Assembly: GCF_052857255.1 (NCBI RefSeq)
Contig: NC_135502.1
Location: 156,643,599-156,707,598 of the forward strand
Direction of reading: 5' to 3'
Source: Amblyomma americanum
Taxonomy: Eukaryota; Arthropoda; Arachnida; Ixodida; Ixodidae
DNA length: 64,000 nucleotides
Numbering within the stretch: position 1 is the stretch's first letter; each line of letters begins with the position of its first letter. A program made the translations under genes and the position numbers. The notes under the pieces were generated by a model. The model saw only the letters and a program-made list of their open reading frames with translations, had not been told where the DNA came from and ran no database searches. Shown here piece by piece: positions 55,291 through 64,000 of the stretch.

Positions 55291-55619
55291 GAATAATGTA
55301 GAAACCGCAGATTTGCCTTCCTATTCTGTTGTCTTTCTTTGGGTTTAGCAAATTTTAAAGGTATTATTCGTCAAAACTGCATCTCTCAAAGAAGACAACA
55401 CATTGTAAGTAACATGACTGCGCAGATGAATGTGAACCTTTGCATTTTTTTATTGCAAGTGAATTTTTTATTGCTCAAATGTTACGACACACCCAGTAAC
55501 GGACCATCGGTCAAAAGTACTTGCATGTTATAGAAACTATAATACTTTGGATAATACCTCCTCCAAAGTATTATAGTTTCCGGCGGAAACATTCCTCGAT
55601 TTTCAAGTGCAATAATCTC
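55291..55619. other. No gene; contains perfect hairpin
   Basis: Unassigned AT-rich DNA between two LINE relics; its only notable feature is the inverted repeat at 55533-55580. Confidence 0.3.
55533..55580. repeat. Perfect 18-bp inverted repeat
   Basis: GAAACTATAATACTTTGG at 55533-55550 and its exact complement CCAAAGTATTATAGTTTC at 55563-55580, separated by 12 bases. Possible end of a foldback element or a relic of two inverted ends. Confidence 0.9.
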
Positions 55620-55779
55620 CTACATGCATGCATATGTAAAAAGCAATACAAGACACTAACCTTTATGACAAATGGAACTACACAGCCATGTGCGCAGAAC
55701 TGTACGACTTTTGGGCGTGGCTGGTTCTTGACTTCTCAAGCCGGTCTATTGAAACTAACTGGTCTCTTTCAAACACAAA

Positions 55780-56745
55780 ATGCATCAACTGATTGATAAG
55801 CACATCCCTCCTGTCACTATCACAAAAAAATCATCGTCCCCGTGGCTTAATAACGAACTGAAGCACCTCAACAACAAAAAGAAAAGACTTTTTCCAACAG
55901 CCAAACGCCTGAATAGCGCTTGCGCGTGGAAAAGGTATCACTCTGCGGAAAAAATATTCCACTCTTTAGCAAGCCAAACCAAACGTTCCTTTTTTCATCA
56001 GTGTTACCGTCTATGCTGCGCACTAATCCTAAAACAAGTTTTGGAAAACTATTAACCCTACACGCCACAAACCCCTAACATTACACAAAGATAGTAGCAT
56101 TCTCATACCGGAACAAGAAGTCTGTAGCACTCTTAACTCCTTTTTTTGCTCAGTTTTTACTAAAGAACCAAAAAGCCAATGACCATACTTCCCTGTCTTC
56201 GATCACCCTGTTATGCCAGAAATTCTTTTCGATACCAGTGGAATTATGAAACTAATCGAATCCTTGAAAGTGTCCTCTTCATCTGGTATTGATGGATTAA
56301 TCTCTAAAGTTCTAAAAAATACTAAGAACATTGTCAGTGTCATCTTATGCCACCTTTTTCAGCAGTCTCTAACATCAGGTGTGCTGCCACAAGACTGAAA
56401 AATAGGTAAGATCGTCCCAGTCCCCAAAAAATGTTGATCTTTTTCTTGTAAAAACTACCGCCCTATGTCACTCACAAGCATTTGTTCAAAACTGATGGAA
56501 CATGTTATTTATTCTCACATCATTAAATTCCTAGTCGCAGTCAACTTTTTTTCAACATAACCAACATGGTTTCTTAAAAGGACTTTCCTGTGATTAACCA
56601 CAAGCCCTTTTCATCAATGACCTTAGTTCTCATCTTGACTTAAATTTTCCTCTTGACGCGCTGTTTCTTGATTTTGAAAAAGCCTTTGATAAAGTACCGC
56701 ACAAAAGATTACTACTAAAACTCTCGCGTCTAAACCTTAATTATT
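55780..56745 (+). pseudogene. LINE C1 ORF2 relic, N-terminal part of RT
   Basis: The frame 55780-56055 has IDKHIPPVTI, SPWLNNELKHLNNKKKRLF and RYHSAEKIFHSLASQTKRS, the linker before RT. Then 56213-56398 reads SSSSGIDGLISKVLKN and HLFQQSLTSGVLPQD, the first RT motifs, followed by YRPMSLTSICSKLMEHVIY and LFLDFEKAFDKVPHKRLLLKL-like segments with several stops and shifts. Confidence 0.7.
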
Positions 56746-56747
56746 TA

Positions 56748-57773
56748 GTGATGAACTGGCCTCAGAACCTTTTGACTAACAGAGAACAATTCGTCTACGC
56801 TAACAAATCGTCGTCCCCTCGTTCTCCGGTTACTTCAGATGTTCCTCAAGGCACAGTGCTCGGACCCTTGCTTTTTCTCATTTGCATTAATGATCTTCCT
56901 TCCAACGTTGCCTCTAACATCCGGCTATTTGCAGATGATTGCTTAATTTACCGCCCGATTTCTACAAGCACTGACTCCAACACCCTTCAACAAGATTTAA
57001 CCCGAATTGAAACCTGGTGCAAGCATTGGTTAATGTCCCTTAATATTGCTAAAACATGTATGATTTCTTTCCGTCGCAGGCAATCCCACATTTCCTCTAG
57101 ATATGTTCTTTTTGGTTCTGATGTGCGTTCCGTTCTTACCTGTAAGTATTTAGGCATTACTTTAACTCATACCCTAACATGGTCTTCACATATAACGAAC
57201 ATCGCTAATGACGTTAACCACACCCTTGGCTTCCTACGTCAAAATCTTTGTTTTGCTACCTCCTTTATTAAATTGTTAGCTTACCAAACTTTCGTCCGAC
57301 ATAAATTAGAATTCGCTTCAGCAGTATGGGACCCTCATCAGTCGAACCTCTCGCTAAAACTTAAAAAATTACAAAATCGCACTATCCGCTTTATTTACTG
57401 TGATTCTTCATATTATACTAGTGTGTCTTCTCTAAAATCTAGAGCCTCTTTGTCTATTCTTGAAACAAGAAGAAAAATATCTCGATTATGCTTGTTCCAT
57501 AAGTTTTATAATTCACCTTTAGGAGCATCGATCATATATAGACGAAAGCGCCGAACGGCTAATGAATTTGGGTTTTCTGAATCTGTTTCCATTTACGTCA
57601 ATGAGCACCTGTGTCCTGAACGCAAGCGCCTCCTTGCGCAGGCCATTGCCAAAAAGCGTGAAACAAACTGGAAGTTTGTTTGGGTGCGTGATGGGCACAT
57701 TTATGCCCGCAAGTCTGAAAACACTGCCAGACTAAGGATCACTAGCTCTAATGACTTGAATAAAATAAGCTAA
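56748..57773 (+). CDS. Chimeric open frame: LINE C1 RT fused to LINE C2 ORF1 end
   Basis: A 341-codon open frame. Residues 1 to about 265 are the RT of C1: SDVPQGTVLGPLLFLICIND, then RLFADDCLIYR with an intact FADD box, TCKYLGITLTHTLTWSSHI and LEFASAVWDPHQSNLSLKL. At about 57535-57541 the sequence switches to the C-terminal domain of an ORF1 protein from C2 (YVNEHLCPERKRLL, KRETNWKFVWVRDG, NTARLRITSSNDLNKIS). The two parts are in the same frame by the accident of the insertion. The first Met is internal to RT, so no complete RT results. Whether it is transcribed is unknown. Confidence 0.7.
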   Translation: MMNWPQNLLTNREQFVYANKSSSPRSPVTSDVPQGTVLGPLLFLICINDLPSNVASNIRLFADDCLIYRPISTSTDSNTLQQDLTRIETWCKHWLMSLNIAKTCMISFRRRQSHISSRYVLFGSDVRSVLTCKYLGITLTHTLTWSSHITNIANDVNHTLGFLRQNLCFATSFIKLLAYQTFVRHKLEFASAVWDPHQSNLSLKLKKLQNRTIRFIYCDSSYYTSVSSLKSRASLSILETRRKISRLCLFHKFYNSPLGASIIYRRKRRTANEFGFSESVSIYVNEHLCPERKRLLAQAIAKKRETNWKFVWVRDGHIYARKSENTARLRITSSNDLNKIS

Positions 57774-57789
57774 AAACATAGATGCCCCC

Positions 57790-58808
57790 ATGAGATGCCT
57801 CGAACTTCCTTCTATCGCAGATCTAGATAGCGTTTACTCTAAAAATAGCTTTGCTGTTTTTCATATGAACTGTCGTTTTGTGTGCAACAAGACTGATGAA
57901 ATACATAGCATGTTTAGTTCCGTTAATTTTTCGTTCCATGCAATAATGTTTACTGAAACCTGGTACCATGATGCTTCGACATACTTTGTGCTAGACAATT
58001 ATACTCCCTTTGCTAATGACAGGGAAACTCGAAGAGGTGGTGGTGTATCTCTGCAAATTGTGAATTCGCTTTCTGCAACAATAATTGAGAAATTCACGTA
58101 CTGCACTCCGGACTGTGAAGTGTTAACCGTTCAGAGTGACAAAAATATATTTTGTGTTGTCTGCCACCCCCCAGACGGAAAAATTGAAAATTTCTTTTCG
58201 TCGTTAGAAGCACTTTTTGATTATGTGTCTATAAATGAGCACGTGCTATACCTTTCCGGTAATATGAATAATGATATGCGTACTGCGTCACCAGAGCAGG
58301 CAGAATTTGCTTCTTTATTTGATTCTTACGCTCTTGTGAATGTAATTACTGTACCAACGCACGTAACTTGTTCCACTTCAACTACTTTAGATTTAATTAT
58401 TACTAACAACGATAAAACACTATAACTTCCGGAGTTTTGATAACTGACATCAGTGATCATTTTCCAGTATTTGCCTTTATTGCTAATACCAACCCTAAAC
58501 ATGCTTCTAAATCACCGGTGTCTTATTATCGCTGCATTGATTCAAAATCCCTGGACACCTTTCGTAATGAAATATGTACTGCCAACTTCTCCCATATATT
58601 GTCGCTACCTGACGCAGATGTTGCATACGATGCACTAATGATTGTGTTAAACCAAACATATCAAAACTGCTTTCCTTTAAAATCCTGTCGCAAACGAAAA
58701 TCGAAGAAACCATGGATTACAAATGCCTTATTGAAAAAAATAGAAAGAAGAACGAAACTATATGCGCAATTCATTAAATCCAAGGATCCCGTGAAATTGT
58801 CTCAATAA
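57790..58808 (+). pseudogene. LINE C2 endonuclease, active-site motif changed
   Basis: Frame 57790-58425 starts MRCLELPSIADLDSVYSKN and has FHMNCRFVCNKTDEIH, MFTETWYHD, TRRGGGVSLQI and YLSGNMNNDMR; the last is usually GDFNID, so the catalytic Asp is Asn. After a TAA and a short shift, 58437-58808 continues with ITDISDHFPVFAFIA and a basic segment, SCRKRKSKKPWITNALLKKI. The enzyme nicks DNA to prime reverse transcription in active copies. This copy should be inactive through the GDFN change and the break. Confidence 0.8.
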
Positions 58809-59601
58809 AAAAAATATCGCAATAACTTGAACAAAAAACTACGTCAAGCCAAGTACGAATACTTCAGCTATTCATTCTCAGATAATTCTACCACAAACCC
58901 TCAGCATTGATGGCATCAACTAGGTAAACTGCTTGGACGTCGCTACAACAGTGGTCCAAACAGCATTATGCGCAATGGTGCTGTGCTGACAGGCCAGGAT
59001 CTCTCAAATGCTTTTAATGATTTCTTTGTGAATATCACAAATACAGCAAGCTCTCCTATTAATTCAACAAACACGTCAATTCACCAAGCACCAGGAGTCT
59101 CGATGTCGATGTTTATGTCCCCTACAACCGAAAATGAAATAATTTCTGTATTCAGAAAACTTAATAAACAGTAGGGCTTTAGATATTAACGGTTTTCAAA
59201 TAAAACCTCTAAAGTATGTAATTTATTTGTTAGCCCCAATATTAACATACATATTCAACCTTTGTCTCAATAGTGGAGTATTTCCTAAGCAGATGCAGAT
59301 TGCAAGAGTTATCGTGATACACAAAGGAGGCGATACCTTTGAATTGTCAAATTATAGACCAATTTCTATTCTACCGGTAACGTCTAAAGGCATAGAAAAA
59401 ATTATTCGCCGAGCATAACTAATTTTTTTATATAAGCATTCTGTTTTATCTAATGATCAGTTCGGCGTTATACCAAAAAGGTCCACTGAGCTGGCACTGC
59501 TCAAGCAAAAGGAACTCATCATAAATGCATTTGAAGACAAGCTCCTTGTCCTCGGAATTTATATTTACTTTTCCAAAGCCTTTGATTTATTCAATCATGA
59601 C
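58809..59601 (+). pseudogene. LINE C2 region between endonuclease and RT palm
   Basis: A frame at 58968-59174 reads GQDLSNAFNDFFVNITN and TENEIISVFRKLNK. 59227-59418 reads YIFNLCLNSGVFPKQMQIAR, then VIVIHKGGD and SNYRPISILPV. Stops separate them, and a damaged palm-entry segment follows up to 59601. Confidence 0.75.
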
Positions 59602-60642
59602 TTGTTAGTAAATAAACTAAACCACTATGGTATAAGAGGGGTTCCTAATTCTTTGATACGGGCATACCTTCAACATCGTAAACAAATTGTAGCACACAAT
59701 GCTGTTCTGTCTGATGGCCAATACATAAAATCGGGCGTGCCGCAAGGCAGCATCTTAGGCCCTTTGTTGTTTTTAGTTTACTTAAATGATATATTTTACA
59801 CTAGGCTACCGGTGAACCTTACTGCCTACGCTGATGACCTTACGGTGCTCATTACGGGTAGTATAGAAGATGATTTATCCTCTAGAGGTAATGAGTTTTT
59901 GCAATACATGTGTCAGTGGTCGCAGGAAAATTACCTAAAGGTGAACACAAGCAAAACTAAAGCCATAGTATTTCGAGCAAAAAACAAAGTTGTAAACGAT
60001 ATTATACTTAGACCTGGGAACAACTATATTGAAATCGTGCGTACTATCAAACGTCTGGGAGTAACTTTCTCGGAATCGCTTAATTGGGATGTCCAAATTA
60101 ATAACATACGATCAAAAATAAACAAAGTGAATGGGGTGCTATGTCGTCAACGGTATGTGCTACCAACAAGAATTAAACTATTAATCTACAACGCTTTCTT
60201 AGTTCCAATACTTACCTATTGCCACACTGTCCGGGGCACAAGTACGAAGCATAATTTATCCAAGATTATTGTTACTCAGAAACGTGCGATAAGATTAATT
60301 GCTAACATACCATGGTATGCCCACACAGGAAGCTACTATTCCGAGTTTAACATCATTCAAGTGCCTAATCTTTATGCCTTCAAATTAATTCTTATGTACA
60401 AGAATGCTATTAGAACAAACAACGCAGATATGTTGATACTATTCAACATTCAAAGCCATGTGCCCATGTACAATGTACGCCGTTGCACCGCCTGGTCTAC
60501 ACCGTTTTGTCGGACTGTGTACAGATTTCAATCAAGCGCCTATAAACTTCCCTGTTACCTTAACGCACTTGAACTTAATAATAACTCACTGGAAGAAATA
60601 TGCAAAAATAAGTTAATTAGTGTTTTGCCGCTCCTGCATTAA
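59602..60642 (+). pseudogene. LINE C2 reverse transcriptase, open with intact YADD
   Basis: A 346-codon frame with QYIKSGVPQGSILGPLLFLV, the catalytic LTAYADDLTVLITG, SKTKAIVFRAKN, KRLGVTFSESLNWD and the thumb region (YNAFLVPILTYCHTV, RAIRLIANIPW). It is complete to the C-terminus (ISVLPLLH). Upstream parts of the domain are broken, so the ATG here is internal. This is the best-preserved RT palm in the window. Confidence 0.8.
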
Positions 60643-60650
60643 TGTATGGT

Positions 60651-60703
60651 GTCAGTTTTGTCAATTTTGTCAATTGTCAATTTTGTCTGATGTCAATTTT
60701 GTG
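60651..60703 (+). repeat. Short GTCAATTTT tandem repeat
   Basis: GTCAATTTT and close variants repeated about five times in the 3' untranslated part of LINE C2. Similar short repeats often occur in LINE 3' ends. Confidence 0.7.
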
Positions 60704-61210
60704 CGTATATTTTCTTACTTATCCCTACTGTATTTTTGCCCTTGTACGTTCACAAAATTCGCAATGTATTCCAATGTTTCCAGTATTTCTCTGCATTTGT
60801 CATGACTGAGCTGTTTCCTCGTCATACTGTCATGTGGGGCGTAATGGGGCTTTTTCAAGCCGCTGCATGCGGCTTTTACCCTTACATCCGCTCTCATTCT
60901 GTATTCTGTGGAAAGAGAGAAATAAAGATTATTATTATTATATATCAGCAACACATCGTCTGTCCAGACGCATTCACCACAGCAAGACAGTGTACCATTC
61001 CTCTGAAAGAACCGCATCTCATTTACGAGCTTTTCTTGTCAAATAATCTCGGGACTGGAACGATCTGCCGCAGGAAGCCATACACCTTACCAACCCCACC
61101 AAATTCAAGAAAAAGATTGAGGCCATCATCTTGTAGCCTGTCATGCCCATCCCTCATGTAATGCCCCATATCCGGGGTATTTGAGGTAATAAATAAATAA
61201 ATAAATAAAT

Positions 61211-61457
61211 TAGAATCAACCCCTTCCCTCTGTTTACACCATACGCTGTCCCTCGGAGGCATTGATGTAGAGGACAGCTTGAGTTCCCGTTACTTAACAT
61301 TAGCTTAGCATATTTTTAGTGTATATAAATCACAGAAGTGCACAAGGGAGTGAAAAGCCCGGTTGCTTACCTTAATAACTTAATAATAAAGCGGCAATTA
61401 CTCATTAGCATCCACCAAATGGCAGCCAAACACCTACAGAGGAAAGCGGTAAAGCTT
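61211..61457. other. No recognised gene
   Basis: Unassigned AT-rich DNA between the LINE C1 tail and the SINE head. Confidence 0.25.
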
Positions 61458-61575
61458 CTCCTGCAGTATTAGACAAAGAAAAATTCGCTCTGTCCGGAGT
61501 TCGATTCCTGGACGCAAGTGTCTCGGGGGCAACCGCTCTACTAAGTGAGCTAACGAAGACTGCTCGCTTAAAAAA
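61458..61575 (-). repeat. tRNA-derived SINE
   Basis: On the minus strand GTTAGCTCACTTAGTAGAGC then GGTTGCCCCCGAGACACTTG matches the tRNA-like head of a tick SINE with an A box. A B-box-like GGAATCGAACTCCGG follows, then GAATTTTTCTTTGTC, typical of the body start. It is too degenerate to be a tRNA gene. Confidence 0.55.
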
Positions 61576-62039
61576 ACGCGAAATTGGGGTGACAAGTAAC
61601 ACAAAGTGGGAGCCGTGTTTATCCTATGCTTTATGGAAATCCACCTATGTTGAGTGCATTTATTGTGGAGAGTATACTTATTGGCATCCTTTTATACGCA
61701 GCCGCACGACTACAACATAAAGTGTAAAGCTCGAAAAAATTTCAATATTAAATGACTGATCCCGTTCCTATGTTCGAGCCCTGGACGTGCGCCTCATCGG
61801 TGCGTCCCCTTAACAACTCAAATTAACTGGAATCGCTAGATTAAAGGAGAGCGCAAGCAAATTAATCAATAGCTCTAAGTGAGAACAATGTTGGTCTCAT
61901 TTCTTAGGGGATGCCACAAGGGTGACAATATGTCTAAAAAGGGGCAAATATTCGCGTTCAGCCTACCAATTCACGTTTGCCCTACCATATGCTTGCCGCC
62001 CCGATTAACTCAGTTGGAAGAACGACTGTCCCCGTTAGG
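61576..62039. other. No recognised gene
   Basis: Unassigned; a GTTCGAGCCCTGGACG segment near 61771 could be another degenerate SINE B box. Confidence 0.25.
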
Positions 62040-62310
62040 TGACCATTCTAGGCTCGACACTACACCGGAAGGATATTTGCCTTAACTGAGTGTTCTCTAA
62101 AGAAGATGACAAAGACAAATCAGATAACCTATGAAAAAGAATACGATGGCCCTGTGTTTCCGCCGTGTTCCGATCGCCATGAATGTCTGTGCTCGACCTG
62201 CAGGCTGCCCTCGGACTAATATTTAGTATATAAATATGTCCAGAAGGGTAGACTAATGGGCAAGTTGGTTCATGACAGCTGAAAACAAAGGACACGAGAT
62301 ACACAGAGAG
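62040..62310 (-). repeat. Possible Penelope-associated or SINE-type fragment
   Basis: The stretch with GGGCAAGTTGGTTCATGAC then AAAGGACACGAGATACACAG resembles ends of tick repeat elements as I remember them. There is no coding part and the boundaries are unclear. Confidence 0.25.
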
Positions 62311-62317
62311 CTAAGCT

Positions 62318-63632
62318 AACTCCCAACCGAATGGAACTACGCAAAGATCATTCCCATACCAAAAACCGAAAACCACTCCATCCTCACGTCATACAGGCCA
62401 ATTTCGTTACTTTGCGCATGTGCTAAATTGCTCGAACACATAATATTCAAACACATATCTGTCTTTCTGAATGACAACTCATTAATTAATACCAGACATC
62501 ATGGGTTTAGGCGAGGGTTTTCCACCGTAACTCAGCGCATCGGAACAGTTCATGATTTAGCAGCAGCTTTAGATAAGCAAAGCAATGTTCACCTAATTTT
62601 TCTCGATTTTGAGAAAAGATTTGACGGCGTCTCTCACTCCAAATTACTGCTGAAACTAAGGCCCATACAAAAGAGCAACATCTTAATTATCTGTATTCAA
62701 GAATACCTCTCTTTACGGAAGCAATGTGTTCAAGTCATTGATGCAGCTGCTTCTTCCGCAAACGTTCCCTCGGGCGTTCCACAAGGCTCCTTTTTAGGTC
62801 CGCTATTCTTTCTGATTTTTCTAAATGATATCACCTGTGACATAAACGTCAAGATCAGGCTTTTCGCAGACGACTGCGTCCTGTATAATTAAATACGTAA
62901 TGGGAATGACCAGGCAGTTTTAAACACATCCCTATCTAAAATACAAACTTTGTGCTCGAATTGGGAGATGACTATTAATCTTAAAAAGACCGTGGCAATG
63001 ACCACTACACGCAAAAAGAACCCCTTAACATTTGCTTGTAACATTAACAACCAGCGCTTATCGGTCGTTTCCAGCTACAAATACTTAAGAGTTATTATTT
63101 TATCAGATCTTTTGTAGAATGAACATGTAACGCACACCTACAATAGAGCTATGAAGAAATTTGCATTTTAAGGCGTACGTTAGGGAACGCTTCACCTGAA
63201 ATTTAACTTTTAGCCTACAAAACATTTATCCGACCCTTCCTAGAGTATGCCGCGATTGTCTGGGATCCACATACACACAATCTAATGCTGCCAAAATTTA
63301 GAAAGTTCAAAGAAAATCAACTAGGTTCATCTTTCACTCACACAGCTGGCGCACGTCCCCATCGTTATTTCTAGAAGCTGCAGAACTGGAAAGTCTCGTA
63401 TTGAGACGTTACCGGGATAATATGAAAATTTTCTATTTACTCTATCATTACCAGTTAGGAATAGACAAATGTTTATACATTCTGCCAGCTAACTGCCGCT
63501 CTGATTTATTATTCAGCTTCCTGTATCTTGCTTGCTGATTTTGATGTTTTTGAATTTGTTGACTTGTGTTGTCCACTCCTGCTTAAGGCCTGATAATTGG
63601 GCTGGCAGTACCTGTAAAATAATTAAATAAAG
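62318..63632 (+). mobile_element. CR1/L2-like LINE D, RT and 3' end
   Basis: 5'-truncated element. EWNYAKIIPIPKTEN and SYRPISLLCACAKLLEHIIF lead into the frame 62428-62892, with RHHGFRRGFSTVTQR, IFLDFEKRFDGVSHSKLLLK, SGVPQGSFLGPLFFLIFLND and RLFADDCVLYN, where a TAA stops it. The FADD box is intact. Relics of the thumb (SSYKYLRVII, DPHTHNLMLPKF-like) follow in other frames to about 63500. The end near 63632 is AATAAAGAAATAG. Confidence 0.75.
62428..62892 (+). pseudogene. LINE D reverse transcriptase fragment
   Basis: A 154-codon open part of the RT palm with intact FADD motif, ended by TAA directly after the catalytic box. The palm-entry motif reads FEKRFDGV where FEKAFDxV is usual. It is a fragment and not a full enzyme. 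Confidence 0.75.
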
Positions 63633-63937
63633 AAATAGAAAATTACATGAACACGGTGGTAATGAAACTGATATATTATTGCACTATCTTGATCAATACA
63701 GCAAAGTGCAAAGGAAGTATGTGCAATCCAACAGCAAGCAAAGGCACGTGCCTTAGAATGATCTGTTGTCATTGCCATGGCGCATGTTCGGCCAGATATG
63801 GAAGTTCTTGTTTCATCATTAATACCAAGGCGGTACTAACACGAGTTTCATCGGCTTTTTTACCGTAATATTTCAATTATTTACCTGGCCGCTTTTTCTT
63901 TATGCTTTCTAATCACACGTCTGTACGGCTGAAAACA

Positions 63938-64000
63938 GGGGGATGGATGGATGGATGGATGGATGGATGGATGAATGGATGGATGGATGGATGGATGGAT
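63938..64000. repeat. (GGAT)n microsatellite at window end
   Basis: GGAT tetranucleotide repeat with one AATGGAT interruption, running off the window edge; true length unknown. Confidence 0.95.

Larger units (their letters stand above)
57541..60940 (+). mobile_element. CR1/L2-like LINE C2, inserted in C1
   Basis: 5'-truncated LINE beginning in the last part of ORF1, followed 16 bases later by ORF2 (57790). ORF2 has endonuclease, linker and RT. The 3' end has GAAATAAAG then (ATT)n at about 60920-60940. Short ATAT-type duplications at both edges fit target-primed insertion but lie in AT-rich sequence, so the exact target duplication is uncertain. Confidence 0.8.
55620..61210 (+). mobile_element. 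CR1/L2-like LINE C1, split by LINE C2
   Basis: C1 starts in the region before RT and continues through RT to about 57540. There C2 (57541-60940) interrupts it. It resumes at about 60945 with ATHRLSRRIHHSKTVYHSS, DWNDLPQEAIHL and NPTKFKKKIEAII, and ends in a (TAAA)n tail at about 61187-61210. The final part fits exactly after YNSPLGASII, where the first part stops, which supports one original element. Confidence 0.75.

Noticed and set aside
63938..64000. CRISPR-like or satellite array at the right edge
   Set aside because: It is a simple GGAT microsatellite without spacers.

Overview
The window looks like gene-poor, repeat-rich chromosomal DNA of an arthropod, most probably a hard tick (Ixodidae). 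No prokaryotic organisation is visible: there are no operons, and almost every recognisable coding stretch belongs to a transposable element and is broken by stops, frameshifts or later insertions. The tick assignment is inference. It rests on the mix of elements I associate with ticks: Penelope-like elements with a GIY-YIG domain, RTE, CR1/L2-like and I/Jockey-like LINEs, Ty3/Gypsy elements with SCAN-type gag, tRNA-derived SINE heads, and a dispersed repeat containing GGTTTAACGTCCC.

Layout. 1-2.5 kb: a DDE_Tnp_4-type (ISL2EU/PIF-like) transposase remnant. 2.56-5.28 kb: a complete-ended DNA transposon with about 35-bp terminal inverted repeats and an exact 6-bp target duplication (CATTTG), carrying a long gene of a DUF7869-like family. 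5.8-6.7 kb: a CpG-rich island without a clear gene. 7.4-9.3 kb: two Penelope-like copies joined head to head. 9.8-11.6 kb: the 3' part of a LINE with RNase H. 12-25 kb: mostly unassigned AT-rich DNA with a SWIM-like fragment, pogo/Tigger debris, SINE heads, a (CA)n tract of about 187 bp, a possible terminal exon near 24.3 kb and a diverged GGGCTGCCCA-rich repeat domain.

25.5-30.7 kb: a Ty3/Gypsy element (25868-30276, target duplication CTTTC) inserted into a minus-strand LINE ORF1. 31.3-40.8 kb: an old I/Jockey-like LINE split by three insertions, namely a nearly full-length RTE, an RTE 3' fragment and an LTR element without pol (target duplication ACAT). 41.1-47.8 kb: a 5.4-kb Gypsy element with 858-bp LTRs, lacking reverse transcriptase and RNase H, inserted into an older Gypsy relic. 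48.6-53.9 kb: an I-like LINE interrupted by another LINE's 3' end. 54.5-63.6 kb: several CR1/L2-like LINEs; one is nested in another, and the junction lies inside an open 341-codon chimeric frame.

No element here has a complete uninterrupted set of proteins. The most interesting point is the 2.7-kb terminal-inverted-repeat element, whose termini and target duplication support a mobile role for its DUF7869-like protein. Next are the frame-restoring nested insertions, which allow relative dating, and the in-frame LINE-LINE fusion. Coordinates of decayed elements are approximate to some tens of bases unless exact repeats define them.
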